NCBI RefSeq assembly: GCF_021155765.1
Contig: NC_060114.1
Coordinates: 18,768,501-18,832,500 of the forward strand
From: Diprion similis
Lineage: Eukaryota > Arthropoda > Insecta > Hymenoptera > Diprionidae
Length of the DNA: 64,000 nucleotides
Reading direction: 5' to 3'
A program made the translations under genes and the position numbers. Of this stretch, positions 49,401 through 61,190 are shown in pieces. Within the stretch, counting starts at the first letter, position 1; every line of letters starts with the position of its first letter. The notes under the pieces were generated by a model, which was not told the DNA's origin, did not search any database, and was given only the letters and a program-made list of their open reading frames with translations.

Positions 49401-51286
49401 GTGCTTTCGAAAATTATAGAAGAGATTAGCCAGCCTTTTGTTTATTTAAAGTAAAGTCTGTCTTCTTTTTTATCCCGTATTTACTGTCTCGTCTAGATTT
49501 CTTTACACCAATATCGTTATTCTTTACGCATGAGATTCCTTAACCTGAGGGATATTTCCTGAATGCTGTGTAATTATCGAACGATGTACGTTTAATCCTC
49601 TGCCAATCCATTCCCTTTCCCAAGTTCTGTTTCAAGCTTGTCGATCAATGTATACTGGTGTTACTTGTAGAGTATAATGTTTATTTATTTATTTCGTTTT
49701 TTTTTTGTTTTTTTTTTTTATTATTACTGTTTTTTTTTTCTCTTCTTTGTTTCAAATTTATCTGTAAGTAAACACAGGAAAATGCGAAATTATAAATAAA
49801 TAACGATCATTTAAATTATACCTTGTTGTTGAACGTATCCTCGAATAATATTCAACTTGTCGAGTAACGTTTTGCTCCGAGTTTATTTATTGCAATATTT
49901 GCACTCATTTATTTTTCCTCATTCTTTTTTTGATTGTTTTTTTTTGACTCCCATGAGAGAAACGCTGCTCGTCGTCTACTCTCGATGATCAAACATTGTC
50001 GCGAGCAAACCAAAAATTCAACACGTCGAAGTATTTCTCATAGATCAGTAAAGTTCAGCGAGACGATTGAGGTTGATTCTTTGCTACTTATGCTGTCTTT
50101 GTTTCTTTTTCACTAGAAACAACAGCTTGAAAATGTATACGCAGTAATAGCGACAGAGAAAGATATACGTTGGAGATAAATTGGAGTAGCGTAGCGATAT
50201 TGAGGAAAACACTATTGGAATTACGTAAAAATTAACGGCCTACGTTTTTCTCTGTGGCAGGGGGTCAGCCTAACATACATCCCGGATCGATATCGAGTAC
50301 AGGTCGAGGAAGAGTAGGTGGAACGGCAACCAGCACGCAGGCAGCACAGCTTATAGGTGGTGGAATTACACCAAACATGTTTACGTCGCCGGCCACAGTT
50401 AGTATAACAAACCTTGTTGCTTTCAACCAGCTAGCTACTCTGTATCCACAGTAATGTGTGTGGTAGATATGAAAGTCAATTTGGAAACAAACAAAAAAAA
50501 AGAAAAAAAAAAAAAAGAAAAAGAGAAAAGAAAAGAGAACCGGAAGTAACATTTTCTTTTTCAAAGAATTCAACAAAATCATTCCTACAGGTCAGATAAT
50601 GAAAATTCGCAAAAGCAATGTAACAAGTTTTGTTAGTCTTTCTCTAGGCTCCGATATTCTTTAACTCAGGTCTGGCGTAATCGAAGCAAAGTAAAGTAAT
50701 ACGAAATAAAACAATGATGTTTTCTTTCTGAAATTTCTTGAAATACCAAGTGCTCGTGTTATGTAATATTTGTAAATTCTGTTTCAGTTTCGCAACTCGT
50801 ACGTATGTACTTGAGAAAAAAAAAAAAAAAAAGAAAAAAAAAAAGAAAACAAACCAAAATTTCCTTCTCATCGACCGATTCTTCTTGGATATTTTCAAAA
50901 GAGACAATCATTCGTTTTTCAATTTCGCCTCCATATCACGTCGAATTAATTTCGCGAGCTTTACCGATTTCAAGGAGAGGTGAACGGTGGCGAGGTGAAA
51001 AAAAAGTGATCTTTCAAAATTATAAAAATTAAATGTAAAACGGTGCCATGTTCCCTTGGATATATCGTTATAGCTAGCTGGTTTAACGCAGACCCCGTAA
51101 AACCGTGTAAACAGAATACTAAAGTATCGGCCTGCCTGCGTGTCTTTCGCGCTACAGCTTGGTGTTACTTTCCAGCAATCGCTGGTCCTCGGCAACACGT
51201 CTCACTACCCAGTCAACCCAAGTCTGATGATTGGGGATTACGTTACGCCTGGTAACGGAATGTCGCCACAACCTTACCGGCAATGA
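46477..51286 (+). CDS. CARM1: histone arginine methyltransferase CARM1/PRMT4
   Basis: Eight coding exons: 46477-46609, 47542-47682, 47788-48282, 48414-48680, 48780-49002, 49085-49371, 50261-50450 and 51176-51286. The first seven join cleanly with GT/AG introns. An in-frame TAG four codons upstream fixes the ATG (context AAAATGG). The N-terminal PH-like domain spans about residues 1-110. The methyltransferase core follows, with YFQFYGYL (124-131), the SAM-binding [11 protein letters not shown] (163-173), V-E-A-S after it, the double-E loop [15 protein letters not shown] (231-245, Glu232 and Glu241) and THW (388-390). These are the type I PRMT catalytic elements that place asymmetric dimethylarginine on histone H3 and transcription or splicing cofactors in the nucleus. 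The C-terminal tail carries [20 protein letters not shown]. The join from exon 7 to exon 8 is out of frame as written by one base (see findings). With the expected frame the protein is about 615 aa, close to vertebrate CARM1 (608 aa). Confidence 0.93.
47204..47399 (+). other. small open frame in CARM1 intron 1
   Basis: A 64-codon frame starting [19 protein letters not shown] and ending in a Lys/Arg-rich tail. It sits inside the 932-bp first CARM1 intron. The composition looks protein-like (amphipathic, charged C-terminus), but there is no family match, no splice context and no conserved motif that I recognise. It is most likely a chance frame. Confidence 0.2.
51176..51286 (+). CDS. CARM1: last coding exon of CARM1, 36 codons ending TGA
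   Basis: Opens after acceptor TTACTTTCCAG and reads [20 protein letters not shown], then [16 protein letters not shown] and TGA. The HYPVN segment parallels HYAVN near the C-terminus of vertebrate CARM1, which supports this frame over the other two. The direct join from the GTAATG donor at 50451 would instead read a different frame that stops within this exon after [17 protein letters not shown]. Confidence 0.65.
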   Translation, partial: QSLVLGNTSHYPVNPSLMIGDYVTPGNGMSPQPYRQ

Positions 51287-51667
51287 TCTATAGCGAAGCC
51301 TCCACGATCCATCCTTTGCCGTAAAGTTAAACATCTGTATAGCTATAATAACAGCCATAGAAACGGATGCGGAAGTGGTAACGGAAACGGGACGAAGAAC
51401 GGATCCACCGTCATTTCCCAGAAGCAGAATCGCCGGCTCGTCTTCAGCTCGCCTACAAGCAAGCCTCGTTTATCTTCCGCTCTAAGGATCGTGAGGGCTT
51501 TCAATTTGTCCGCTCAAAATTCGGACATCGCGTGCCTCGACGGAGGAAATCACGGGATGCCCGTCGACAAGGATTTCGATTTCGGGATAGGACTGAGCCT
51601 GGGATTAGCCAGGAACAGATCGCTGATCGAAGCCCGCTGGAGAAGATTACGAGCCATACTTTCGTAG
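51287..51667 (+). other. open frame following the CARM1 TGA, readthrough candidate
   Basis: 126 sense codons in the same frame as the last CARM1 exon run from immediately after TGA (51284-51286) to TAG at 51665-51667. The stretch is clearly G+C-richer than the flanking UTR-like sequence. It contains NGCGSGNGNGTKNGS, a basic QKQNRRLVFSSPTSKPRL segment, DKDFDFGIGLSLGLARN and a basic terminal helix SLIEARWRRLRAIL. The first ATG in frame is late, at about codon 91, so an independent protein start is unlikely. It could be a readthrough extension, part of an alternative spliced C-terminus, or a conserved 3' UTR element. Confidence 0.4.
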
Positions 51668-51864
51668 CTAAGGTTTTTACGTTTTAATATAGCCTGTCGT
51701 CATCACGATAGCGCCAGTAAGATTATCGCCACCGTTATTGATACGGACGGACGACTTGATATTCATAACTACCTACATAACAATTATTATCGTGTCCAAC
51801 GAAATAGATGAAACGTATATTCGGGAGGAATGATAACCTCCGACCTTCCTCTCGTTGCGATTAA

Positions 51865-51905
51865 AGAGAGAGAGAGAAAGAGAGAGAGAGAGAGGGAGAG
51901 AGAGA
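51865..51905. repeat. (GA)n microsatellite
   Basis: Imperfect GA dinucleotide array with AAAG and GGGA interruptions. Confidence 0.85.
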
Positions 51906-52131
51906 CATAAAAACGCTCGCTTGCCAAACTACCGAGAAGATAGCGATATTTTTTAATTAGTACTATACGATACACACAGACACAAATAACATCGGTTATT
52001 CAAGTTTTTTTCAACTCACTGCTAATCATTTTCTCTCTCTCTCTCTTTTATCGTTCTATGTTTTTAAACAAATCCTGTAAGTCAAGTTTGAACTGCCACA
52101 AAGTATGGGTAGAGCAATAATTGATCAAACG

Positions 52132-52160
52132 TTGTCGTCGTCGTCGTCGTCGTCGTCGTC
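52132..52160. repeat. (CGT)n trinucleotide repeat
   Basis: About nine GTC/CGT units, followed within 60 bases by long T runs. Confidence 0.85.
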
Positions 52161-53163
52161 GGTGTTTGTCGTAGTTCGAATAGTTTTTTGTTTTGTTTAT
52201 TTTTTTTTTTTTTTGTTGTTTTTTTTTTTTTTTTTTTCTTTAGTCCTCGTCTTTGTCTTCGAACATTAAAAATAAGGTGAAATAAAAATAGGCAATTTAA
52301 AGGTAAAAATATCAAATCGTCATTAGAATATTTGATCGAATACACGTTTAGTACAATAACAATGATATTAGAGCGAGAAAGTACCTATATTTTTCAGAAT
52401 AAAAATTAGACCGTTTCTTTACAGGTCATTAGGGGAAATAACATGATACGTCGTTTCAATATGCCTGTTCTTATTTATACACTGGTCATCATCACTTTAG
52501 TATTGAAGGGTCATCAAACTGACGTTGTCTGTTTATAATTTGATTTTTTTCCAGTTTTAATTTAACTTCTTACTTCCACTTGAAACATCCGTCGAACTCA
52601 AGAGTGAAAGCTTCAAGCGCGATTGTACTTAGTTTTCAATTTTCCTTCCCTCCCTTCTCTTAGATATCGATATTTCAACTCTCGCATTACGTTTCGAGAC
52701 CCTTGTAATCAATCTTTATAGATAAATTTAAATAATCTTAGAATTTAAGGTAATTGTACACAATAATACATATAATGAAACGTCGGAGTAGGTTAGAAGA
52801 AAAACTAAGCAAAGACAAGCAAAACATTTTTATTTTGAATCACGCTTCAGTCAGTATTGCGAGTGTTAAATAAGCGAGCGTTGATCACTTTTTGGTGGTT
52901 TATATACGATAATACGATACTAGTTATTATATCTCTTCGTAGTACGTAAAATCTTAATAAGTATCAGAGAGAAAGAAGAATCGACGCCCAGTGGTTTAAA
53001 TAATATAGTTGAATGTGTTGGCTGTAATTTTAAGAACTAAACTAATCTAAATAACCCTAATTCTATCCTGAAGATTAATTATTAATATTAACGGAATCAT
53101 CGCATTTAGAGGATAATTGCCCTATTCTATAAGGTGTAAAACGCTAAACTCTGCGACTATGCA

Positions 53164-53164
53164 C

Positions 53165-53232
<68 letters not shown>

Positions 53233-53233
53233 T
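53164..53233. repeat. (AT)n array with ATAC interruptions
   Basis: Two pure AT blocks separated by three ATATATAC units, about 70 bp in total. Confidence 0.85.
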
Positions 53234-54500
53234 CTACGCTCTACAGTATGAATTTCTACACTAGCGGTCATAAACGCCCATTACATTAATGCGGTTATTA
53301 TTGTTGTTATTATCTTTATTATTAATATTATTATTATTCTTTTCGTATTCTTCCTCCCGATAAAAACTAATAATATTACCACGCATGATGTGAAAGAAGG
53401 AATCCTAATTCGTTTTCTATTTCTGTACACATGCATGCATGCACCCTACGCAACATCTTTTTCAATATCTCTTTTATTGTTTTAGTCCTTTTTTTATACT
53501 GGAATGTAGGTACTAGATATACGTGGGTAGTCAAATTCGATCTCAACACATAAAACACAGCTGCCGTTGTGGCATCAAAAGTGAGGAGATTCCGTCTTAC
53601 GTCTGTTTCGAAATTCATTTTAAACACTGTGACTGCCAATCAAACTCTAAAGATCTCGAAAAATTGTGAACGATGTTGTTCCGTGAATATGGTGTGGCAG
53701 TTGAAAATAAAACTGTTCTTAGAAGTATCGTCTCGAATTTAAGACTTGGAACGGTCCACCCGTTCAGTTGTTGTAGTTTTGTGTTCTAGACGTTTCTTTT
53801 GATAGCTTTGTTTAGCTTGTTGTTGCCATTACTCACAGGCTCAGTCCACCTCGCCACTTTAGCCCACTGTATCTATTGGCACACGTTCTTGTTCACCAAG
53901 ATTCAGACATCCATTACTTTCCCGGTAATGGCAGACTAGGAAATCACCGATTTCGTCGGTTTTATGAACAGCAACGTGTTGTGATTCGGGGAGAAAAGAC
54001 TCTCTCGATTTGATACCACGACGCCATGTTTCTGTGCACGTGCACGCGTGAGATCGGTTTGATATCGCCTTAAGATAACTAATATTGTAATAGATAATTA
54101 GTTCGTGTGTGAGTTTTAATTTTAGGTTTTTATACAAACGATTATTATTATATTTTTACCTCGCTGGTTTATTTATTTGTTTTTCGACTATATATACCTA
54201 CTTACTTCCCCTAAACAAACAAACAAACATGCATACATACAAATGTTTTCTTTTGCTCAATACACCTCCTCAGGCTGAAGGAATTGACTAGCGAGAGCTG
54301 AAAGTACCTACTTGAATTTGGTGCTGCTTAACGCTATCGATCAATCATCTATTATCAATATAATTATTATAATATTATTGTCATTAAATGCTTTGAAGAA
54401 AACCTACGGTGTTATTTGTATTGTTTTTTCTTTATATTAGTTTAGGATTTTAATGATGTGAAACATTCGTTTTGTTCATTTTTCTTTTTTCGTCAAAAAA

Positions 54501-57500
54501 AAAAAAAGAAGGAAAATGGAAAAACATTGACGAGGATCGGCCCTACATGATACATACGAATGTTTATAGAAATTAGTAAGACCTCGGTGATATACGCGCA
54601 CGTTACTTTCGAACGCCAGGTGTTAGCTTCTACATTGGTACGAATAATTGGAAAGAATATTCCTTAAGTAGCTGTAATGTGTGTTTTTTAGATTATAACA
54701 AACTCATACGATCATGTGACTCGAGCCGTTCCGGCAAATAAATCATACGTTTTTGCCATCCAAGTAGCTATACATAATTTAATACAACCCTTGCGTCCAC
54801 TTCCTTCTTAATTGTACAATCTTCATTCAATTAATGATCGAAGATTTATAGCCGTGAAAACAAAAAAAAAACTCCCCAGGTAAATTGGGCGAAGTATAGA
54901 ATCGTATTAATCAGGGTTTATTCAACAAGTTGACATTATATAACAGTGAAAATTTTCGCACGAATCGATCCACGAATGTCAAAGCAATACCCTTCAGATC
55001 ATCCTTCGAAAATTTGTGTAAAAAATTTATATTCAGCTTACAATACCGTGATTCCAGTATCGTCTTCATACATGGTCAATGTCAGTGGGTTTAAGGAAAT
55101 GGGAATAATAGAGTCTGTATATTTTTGATTCCTAAGGGCTTTATAAATGAAAACAGGGTCCTGTAAATCGATTCTAAGACAAAGTGATTTTTAGCCTCGA
55201 AAAATCGCTCGAAAAGAAGGCTATCTATTTTGGCTCTATAGATGGGAAAACTGAGTGCCCGCCTTGTTTGAATTCGAAAAATTACGATTTCAGGATTTTT
55301 TCTCTATTTTTCGACCCTTTGGATTCGGCAATCCTGGTCTTTCCTTCCGTGGTTATCTGACGAATTTTGTAATACATTTCGTCTAAAATGACCTCCGTAC
55401 TTCCTCGATTTACTTTTGGTAGCTCCTCTAGATCAGGAATGTTAAGTGTTCCTTATTTGGAACAATCTTTACAGTCGATCCACTGAGAAATAATTTGGTA
55501 ATTGCATTTTTTCTACTGCAGAAAATGAGATCAGCAATCGGAACAGAGGATCCACGAGAAGAGGTGCGATAGATTATTTAAGATTTGAATTTCATCTCGA
55601 TTTTTGAATTTTCATAAAACAATAAATTTATGTAACAAAAGGGAAATTTAAAAAAAAAATGTTACAAAATAAGTGTTCCAATATGGAATCCTTGAATCCG
55701 ACAAGAATCTGTGAAATTTTTTTATAAATTTTCATTACTGAATGACAATTAAAATTGATGGATGCGAAATTGAATCATTCGAAGATCTTTTAAACTGCTC
55801 TTTATACGGCTCTTAAATGAAAGCGACAGGACTTCGCCCGTAAACTATCCACTTGATACCATGGCGTGGTACACCCAAGGATATACAAAGGACTCCCGAA
55901 AATCAGTTCCATTCACATATTTCGTGTCGGCAAGTGCTACCATCGAATAACTATATCCTATTGAAGATAGCATTGTTTCCTGCAGCTACAGAGGGACATC
56001 TGCGCTAATCGTAAGTGTGGTCGGTAATTCGCATATTTCACATTCAAGGGTCAGTCAGTAAGCTCAACGTCATAAGACGTTACCGTGGTGTCCATTCGAT
56101 AATAACAGAATACTAAAAAAAAAAAGAAAGAAGATCTTTGTCGGTATGTCAGTCAGCCGTATCGGTACTACAGATCGCGAACTAATCTGCTATAACCATT
56201 GATGTGGGTAGGTTACCATTTAATTTTTGTGATAGACGAATCCCTATGAGACTAGCCTTTTGGTAGAATATGGTTAATCAATGGTCCTAACAAATCGATA
56301 ATAAGTGGACCGGTAACATCAGCAGAACAGTTCGCGATAATGCCGCTATTTGACACCACGTTGTAGTTCAATTTATGGCACGATTCTGCAAGATATCGGT
56401 GAACCTTATTTACGACTATCAGCCATTCGCAAACATTGTGTGGGTTGCGTTAGATAGAGTCGCGTAGCCTGCAATGCTAGGTACTACGTACAAAAAGTTG
56501 GTCCTCACGGTTGAATCTATAAATGATTCATTTACGCTGTTGATTGAAGTATTGGAAACTCTAAGTTGATATTCAACACCCTTTGAACTATTCCTTCAAT
56601 CATTACAAGAGAGAAAATGGATCCCTGGAATTGGAATTTTGCAAAAGAAAATGTCTGGTATGTTTTTTCAAAGGTATCGGTTGATCCCTCTTAATTTTTT
56701 CCGAAAGTCCTTGAGATGGATGATTGAACGTTTTTATTGCATTAAAGTACCAGAGCAGCTGAAACGTGCAGTAAGTATTTACGGTGATGTTGAGGTATAA
56801 AACAAGCCAAGCTCTCCGGTGACAAACGACGCAGCTTGGCGTTGATACAGCGAGTCCACCTACGTTGGGGATTTTTACGATGAGATAAAAACAATGGGAA
56901 GAGTATATACGAGGCTTGTCAAGCATAGAATAAAGACACTTGATTTTCCACGGCTAATGAACATTTTTCATTGTTTTCTCTCTCTTTCTCTCTCGCATCA
57001 GCTCTTGATCCCCTTCCAATCTCTTTCTCTCTCTTTGATTCCCACTCTACCCAACAGTCGTGTGCGTCTGACACCGCTTTGTTTCAGATCCTGTCAGGTC
57101 ACTACCTTAATTTTTCATTCTTTAAGTCCGCTCGTGATGATTTGATTTTTCTCAAAACTTGTCCTCGTCTGGCAGTAGCAGCTGCTGTATATACTTACTA
57201 CAGAATAGAGAGGCAGAAAGAGGGAAAGAATAAAATATTCGATTGTTTTAATAAACCTTGCAGTTTTATTAAAAGTAGGCGATTCATTATTCCGTTTTCG
57301 CTGGTACTTCATCGGCAACTGCCGAATTTCAATAAATCTCAACAGAATCTGGAACAACGCAGAACGTTTCTTACTACCGTGATGGAATACTTGATGTGTA
57401 CCGTAAATTTGGGGTCCCATGGTCAAGTTTGAATAATTAAGGATCCAACTAACCACAAGTTCGAGAAGTCATTTGGTTGAACGATGGTCAGCCGAGCCTG

Positions 57501-58189
57501 TATTGCAGTGTGTACACCGTAACAACCTGATGACCGCGTGCACACATTTCTCCTTAATGTCATGCTCCAGCATATGTACAGGGTGAGCGGTTACTTGGAT
57601 AGAACCACGTCAGAAGTGATAAAAGGAGTGTTGAAATCCTGCCCCACGTTCATCTCCTCTAATTAAACGAATTCTCAACGTCAAACTATATTGCAAGAAT
57701 TTTTTATTCACTTCTGTGCAATAATCTACGCAAACAATAAAGAAGCTTGTTTACTTTAAGTTAATTCAACTTCTGTCTCGGAAAACAAACTTCATTTGCA
57801 AACTCGCTTTCAGTCGAGTGCGTATCGATTCGGAGAGAATCACGACTACGCGTAGGCTAAATTCAAATCAGTCACCCGGTACGTATTGTACCAGGGACCA
57901 GCCTCTGGGGAAGACTTGACCGAATTACAGGGACACCCGCTCAAGTATTAATGGACTTGGCGTGAAACTTGTCACAGTCACGTTGGTAGTGTCTTTCTGT
58001 ACGACCTACGTACCTACACCTGCAGTTTGCTTGTAAATCCACTGCAGTATTAAGCACAACACTTGGTTCTAGGTATCTGATACTTGAAAGATAAAAATCA
58101 GTTCTCATTCAAATCGATTTGAATTCATTACACCATCTTCCTGTGGGAATTCTTCTTTGGATCCATTAATGTTTGGCGTGATGTGATAA
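54501..58189. other. gene-poor stretch
   Basis: No gene is supported. TCTC-rich simple sequence lies near 56980-57030. The 153-codon open frame there (56971-57432) begins in this low-complexity run and shows no motif. The rest is AT-rich without a recognised signal. Confidence 0.45.
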
Positions 58190-58420
58190 TATCATAGACC
58201 TAATTGTCAGTTTGAAAGGTGGCCAATTAAACGCTCAGAAAAAATTAAAATGGCCGCTATTCATACGCTTGCGATTTTATTTTGTCCGTCTGAATGTTTG
58301 TATCGCTTATCAATTATCCAGCGGTACTTTATGCAGAATAAAATGATGGCTGGAATAATTGAGTTGTGATTATAAGTCAGCGAAAAGTTCGAGGGCCGAG
58401 AATTTGGTTTGCGAAGTTAT
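58190..58420 (+). repeat. dispersed repeat Q, copy 1
   Basis: Shares an ordered set of blocks with 60965-61190: AAAATGGCCGC, GATTTTATTTT, TTATCAATTATC against TTATTAGTTATCGGG, GATGGCTGGAATAATTGAG against GATGGCAAGAATAGTTCAG, and GAGGGCCGAGAA against GTCCGAGAACCG. The copies are old and diverged. No coding capacity is seen. Confidence 0.5.
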
Positions 58421-60964
58421 GGACTCTAAAGTAGGTGAATGTGCATGAGCTTGCATATCTGTATTGCTTGTGGTCTATCCGTAAGGAGAGTAAGACACTG
58501 AGAATAAAAACGAAATTGCCTGTATACGATCACAGTAACATTCCTATACGTGAAGTACATAATACACTCCATTTTTTTTCCTTTTTTTTCTGTACGTTTT
58601 ATACGGAGAAAAAGTATGCCTTCGGGGGTCTAAGCTTGAAATACGGTACGTTCAGAATAAAAATGAAACCCGACAGTCTTGACGCGTTGAAATAAATTGT
58701 GTGCAAGCTCAGATGTTCTCCCCGGGTATCATTAGTTGTAATGCGAAGCGCAGCCTCCTTCACCACGCGCGGTAGCGCGGGGCAGCCCGAAGCGAAACCG
58801 AAGTGTAGGTTAAAATCTCATTTGCATACTTAAAATGAAATCTGCTAGGATCTGGCCCGGCCATTTGTTATCAAAGTCGGTATTACAATTTAACTAGGAA
58901 CGAGGCGATGGAAAAACGACCCCTTTTGTCTCGGAAGGCTAGCGATTCAATGATGCCATAATTTACTTAATTACCTACCGTATTTAGTCATCTCTAAGAT
59001 ATAATGGAGGCAATGAAACGCTTTTAACATCTGCGATTTCATTTACCTCGTTTACAATTTTTTTGTTTAATATTTAGATTTCGTAATATAGGATGCATTA
59101 TGTTGCTGATGGGATGATCCGCTGGGCGAGCCTGAGGAGCTTATAGACACTGTGTGTGTAGCTTTGGGGCTGTACTCTCGTTCCCATGCAGGAGAGAAAT
59201 TAGGATAATAATGAAATAACCATAACTGTATGCATATTCAGACTGGCGTACACGTATTTGACCAATTAAGACAATTAAACTAATTTCCACCCCTAGCGGC
59301 AAACTTCAACGTAGGAATTCAGGAGAATAATTGTTGACCATTTTCCCACTGCGTCCCTATGTACCCACCACCTTTCTCTTTGTTGTCTCTCTAACATGCG
59401 GAGAGACGAATACTGTACGTGGCTCTATGGTGGTCTAGCTATTTTATCATATGAAAACCCGCTGCGGTTAATTGCTTCGAGAATTCCTTTTTCCATTAAA
59501 TAGTAGGTACGTAAGTTGCACTAAAGTATTAGCATTAACTGATTACAACTGGAATTCTCTCGGTTGGTTTATAAACTATTATCTCTTCCTATTTGACAAC
59601 TTAATTCTCTACTGGATAATTTTATAACGCGTATTAGCTGATTCCAGTATGAATAAATGTACTCGAAAGCGAATGTTTGTAATTATTGTATCGAGGATGA
59701 CGTCGTGATGCACTGTCAAAGACAGAACGATGAACGAAATTCCTCTACGGAAATAATCGTGCCATTCAAGGCTGCAGTTGGTTTCTATGTTTTATTCGTC
59801 TCCGTGCAGCTGGTAAGTTTCTATTTTGAATTTAATGGGAAACGATGCATCTGTGTTGGCACGACTCTGAATTCCTTTGTTGGTCGTAGAATATATACAT
59901 ATACTGGAGTCCTGTGCTCTGCATACCTTGAACGAGACCAACCAGAGCCCGATATGCTCTGTAGCAGGATCTTTCAGTCGGACATAACGTCGAGGAATGG
60001 ATAGCGTGAAAAATAAATAATCGAAAATTCTGCACCCTCTCCTGTATCCGCTCTGCACACATTGACGACGTGCCAACTGAAATACCTACATATAGGTATG
60101 TACTTAAATTCAGAAGGAAAAACGGTAAAAGGAAAAAATCGGCTTGTTTGAGGTGCGCATTTAACCGTTAACAAGCAAACTTTTTTGTCGCCCTACGAGC
60201 CCCGAAGGCACCGGCTGAACTGCTAATTTCTCCTCATTTTATATAAGTACGTTAAAAAGAAAAACTCTCCGTGCGCACTTCGTGGGCGAGTGTGACTTTG
60301 AGCTATACCTACTTATTCTACTCTTCTTCTTCTTATTACACGGTCCGAGATTTTCTTTTTATTTTCTTGCAGAACTCAAACGAATGGATTCCAAATTCGC
60401 GATTGCGTAATATTGTATTTAACGATCACGTCGAACGACGTATAAGTTTTAATACGAACTCATTCCAGCTCTCAAGATATTGATCGGGGTTGAATCCTCA
60501 AGTCTGCATATATGAACAGTCGTGCTGCAGCCCGGGGACAAATCGAATCAGATTATGCTGGGCTCCTACAGGTTATACATACGTAACCAGCAACGAGGTG
60601 ACGTTCTAATTTTAACCCTTGAATCGTCTCTATTCCATGTTCATTAAGCAGTTTTCTTTTCGACCTTTTGTCTCATTCGCGTGTCTGCGCATTTACGACT
60701 TCTTTGCTTATACACACGTCGCTCGTCCCGACGACGCTTATTTCTGGCGGGCTTAAAACCGACGAATTTAATATAGAATTGGGTTCACTTAACTCCCAGC
60801 TCTTCGCGACAGACGAAACAACGATAACCCATCGATAAGCTAGTGGTTGCAAAAAAAACATCCTCTGCAAATTTTACTCCTCCTATTACTATCGATTTTT
60901 CCACGGCTCGAGTAGAATGCCGTTCAATTTGCTTAAAAGTAAATGATTTTCGCATAATTTTTTT
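58421..60964. other. gene-poor stretch
   Basis: No gene is supported. A short G+C-rich island with CACGCGCGGTAGCGCGGGG lies at about 58765-58785. Open frames near 59657-60004 overlap others on the opposite strand and carry no motif. Confidence 0.45.
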
Positions 60965-61190
60965 GGATTGTGCAATTTCTTTGAACCAATTTTGGAATTG
61001 AAATGCTGAGAGACGTAACAAAAATGGCCGCCGTTTGTCCACCTGAGATTTTATTTTCGATGGACGAAAATTTTCTGCCCTTATTAGTTATCGGGTGAGG
61101 CAGTATGTCCAACAAAAAGATGGCAAGAATAGTTCAGCCGTATTTTGAAGTCCGAGAACCGTGAATTCCGCTGGCGAAATAGTTCATTGA
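60965..61190 (+). repeat. dispersed repeat Q, copy 2
   Basis: Diverged direct copy of 58190-58420 with the same block order over about 200 bp. Confidence 0.5.

Larger units (their letters stand above)
51668..54500 (+). other. probable CARM1 3' UTR and downstream simple-repeat region
   Basis: No coding frame is supported. Contents are a GA array (51865-51905), a CGT trinucleotide array (52132-52160) followed by T runs, and AT/ATAC arrays (53164-53233). AATAAA at 53706-53711 is one possible polyadenylation signal. How much of this is transcribed cannot be told from the sequence. Confidence 0.4.

Noticed and set aside
51043-51255. Third reading frame across the last CARM1 exon ending RYAW
   Set aside because: It includes intron sequence upstream of the TTTCCAG acceptor. 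The HYPVN frame fits the CARM1 C-terminus better.
56971-57432. 153-codon open frame starting MFSLSFSLASALDPLP as a secreted protein
   Set aside because: The apparent signal peptide is the translation of a TCTC-rich simple repeat, and the rest lacks any recognisable feature.
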